Positions 6,146 through 6,238 of a DNA stretch of 6,238 bases are shown in pieces. Origin of the DNA: Alphaproteobacteria bacterium (GTDB taxonomy: Bacteria; Pseudomonadota; Alphaproteobacteria; DAOWDM01); contig DAOWDM010000155.1 in NCBI GenBank assembly GCA_030639035.1, positions 1 through 6,238 on the forward strand. Reading direction: 5' to 3'. The position numbers were made by a program, and so were the translations under genes. Numbering within the stretch: the first letter of the stretch is position 1; every line of letters starts with the position of its first letter. The notes below the pieces were generated by a model. It made no database searches, was not told the origin of the DNA, and saw only the letters and a list, made by a program, of their open reading frames with translations.

Positions 6146-6238
6146 TCGGCAGGTATTTTACTGCCGATTCCTTGATGAGGACGAAGCTCATTAAAATACA
6201 ATAAATATTGTTGCAGCTCGTCCCTTAAATGCTCCAGA
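6115..6238 (-). CDS. IS transposase, C-terminal 40 residues (DDE integrase type, runs off right edge)
   Basis: A minus-strand frame is open from the right edge to a TGA at 6117-6115. Its 40 residues contain DELQQYLLYFNELRPHQGIG and then KIPADF. The Y(Y/F)N-x2-RPHQG(I/L)G-x-K-(I/T)P-A sequence is the hallmark C-terminal end of integrase-core (rve) transposases of the IS3/IS481 kind; it follows the catalytic glutamate, which lies outside the window. The last residues are NKNCHRIS. No start is visible because the gene enters from outside, so a search requiring a start codon would miss it. The family within rve transposases cannot be settled from 40 residues; the TGT-beginning possible terminus hints at IS481. 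Whether the element is intact depends on sequence beyond 6238. Confidence 0.8.
   Translation of the reverse strand, partial: LEHLRDELQQYLLYFNELRPHQGIGSKIPADFNKNCHRIS
6144..6169. repeat. Hairpin inside the transposase gene end, 9-bp stem
   Basis: AATCGGCAG (6144-6152) pairs perfectly with CTGCCGATT (6161-6169) around an 8-base loop. It lies in the GIGSKIPAD codons of the transposase, about 27 bases before its stop codon. No T run follows on either strand. It could be incidental to coding or act on the message end. Confidence 0.65.

Noticed and set aside
5991..6191. Minus-strand open frame of 66 codons with a repeated KTVIEL motif
   Set aside because: It is in a different frame from the transposase end, lacks a ribosome site, and its repeat is only the translation of the direct DNA repeat.

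Overview
The window looks like chromosomal DNA from an AT-rich alphaproteobacterium. Four things point there: the order gyrA - ssb - (divergent) uvrA; a GyrA that carries the segment of roughly 390-435 I associate with alphaproteobacteria; a UvrA whose first zinc module reads CPVSG instead of CPxCG; and a candidate LexA site of the alphaproteobacterial direct-repeat type (GTTC-N7-GTTC) rather than an E. coli-type palindrome. The species cannot be named from the sequence alone; the AT bias and mobile-element debris would fit an uncultured host-associated or gut lineage (inference).

Layout. Bases 1-1513 (minus) hold the first 504 codons of gyrA, running off the left edge. After a 133-base gap comes ssb (minus, 1647-2153). 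A 155-base divergent control region (2154-2308) separates ssb from uvrA (plus, 2309-5152) and contains the candidate SOS box. uvrA overlaps an OsmC-family gene (5142-5555) by 11 bases, and a small cupin gene (5576-5845) follows 20 bases later, so these three probably form one transcript. The right end (5846-6238) has no intact gene. It holds two strong hairpins arranged as a possible miniature repeat element (about 5942-6034), a 40-base imperfect direct repeat 72 bases apart, and, entering from the right edge on the minus strand, the last 40 codons of an integrase-type (DDE) transposase.

Together: the core is a DNA maintenance cluster (gyrase for supercoiling, SSB for single-strand protection, UvrA for nucleotide-excision damage recognition). 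The uvrA/ssb divergent pair with an SOS-type operator resembles the E. coli arrangement. The OsmC and cupin genes behind uvrA suggest that a thiol peroxidase-like activity may be co-expressed with DNA repair, but this is inferred from position only. I found no convincing new multi-gene system; the least explained part is the repeat and IS-remnant region at the right end.
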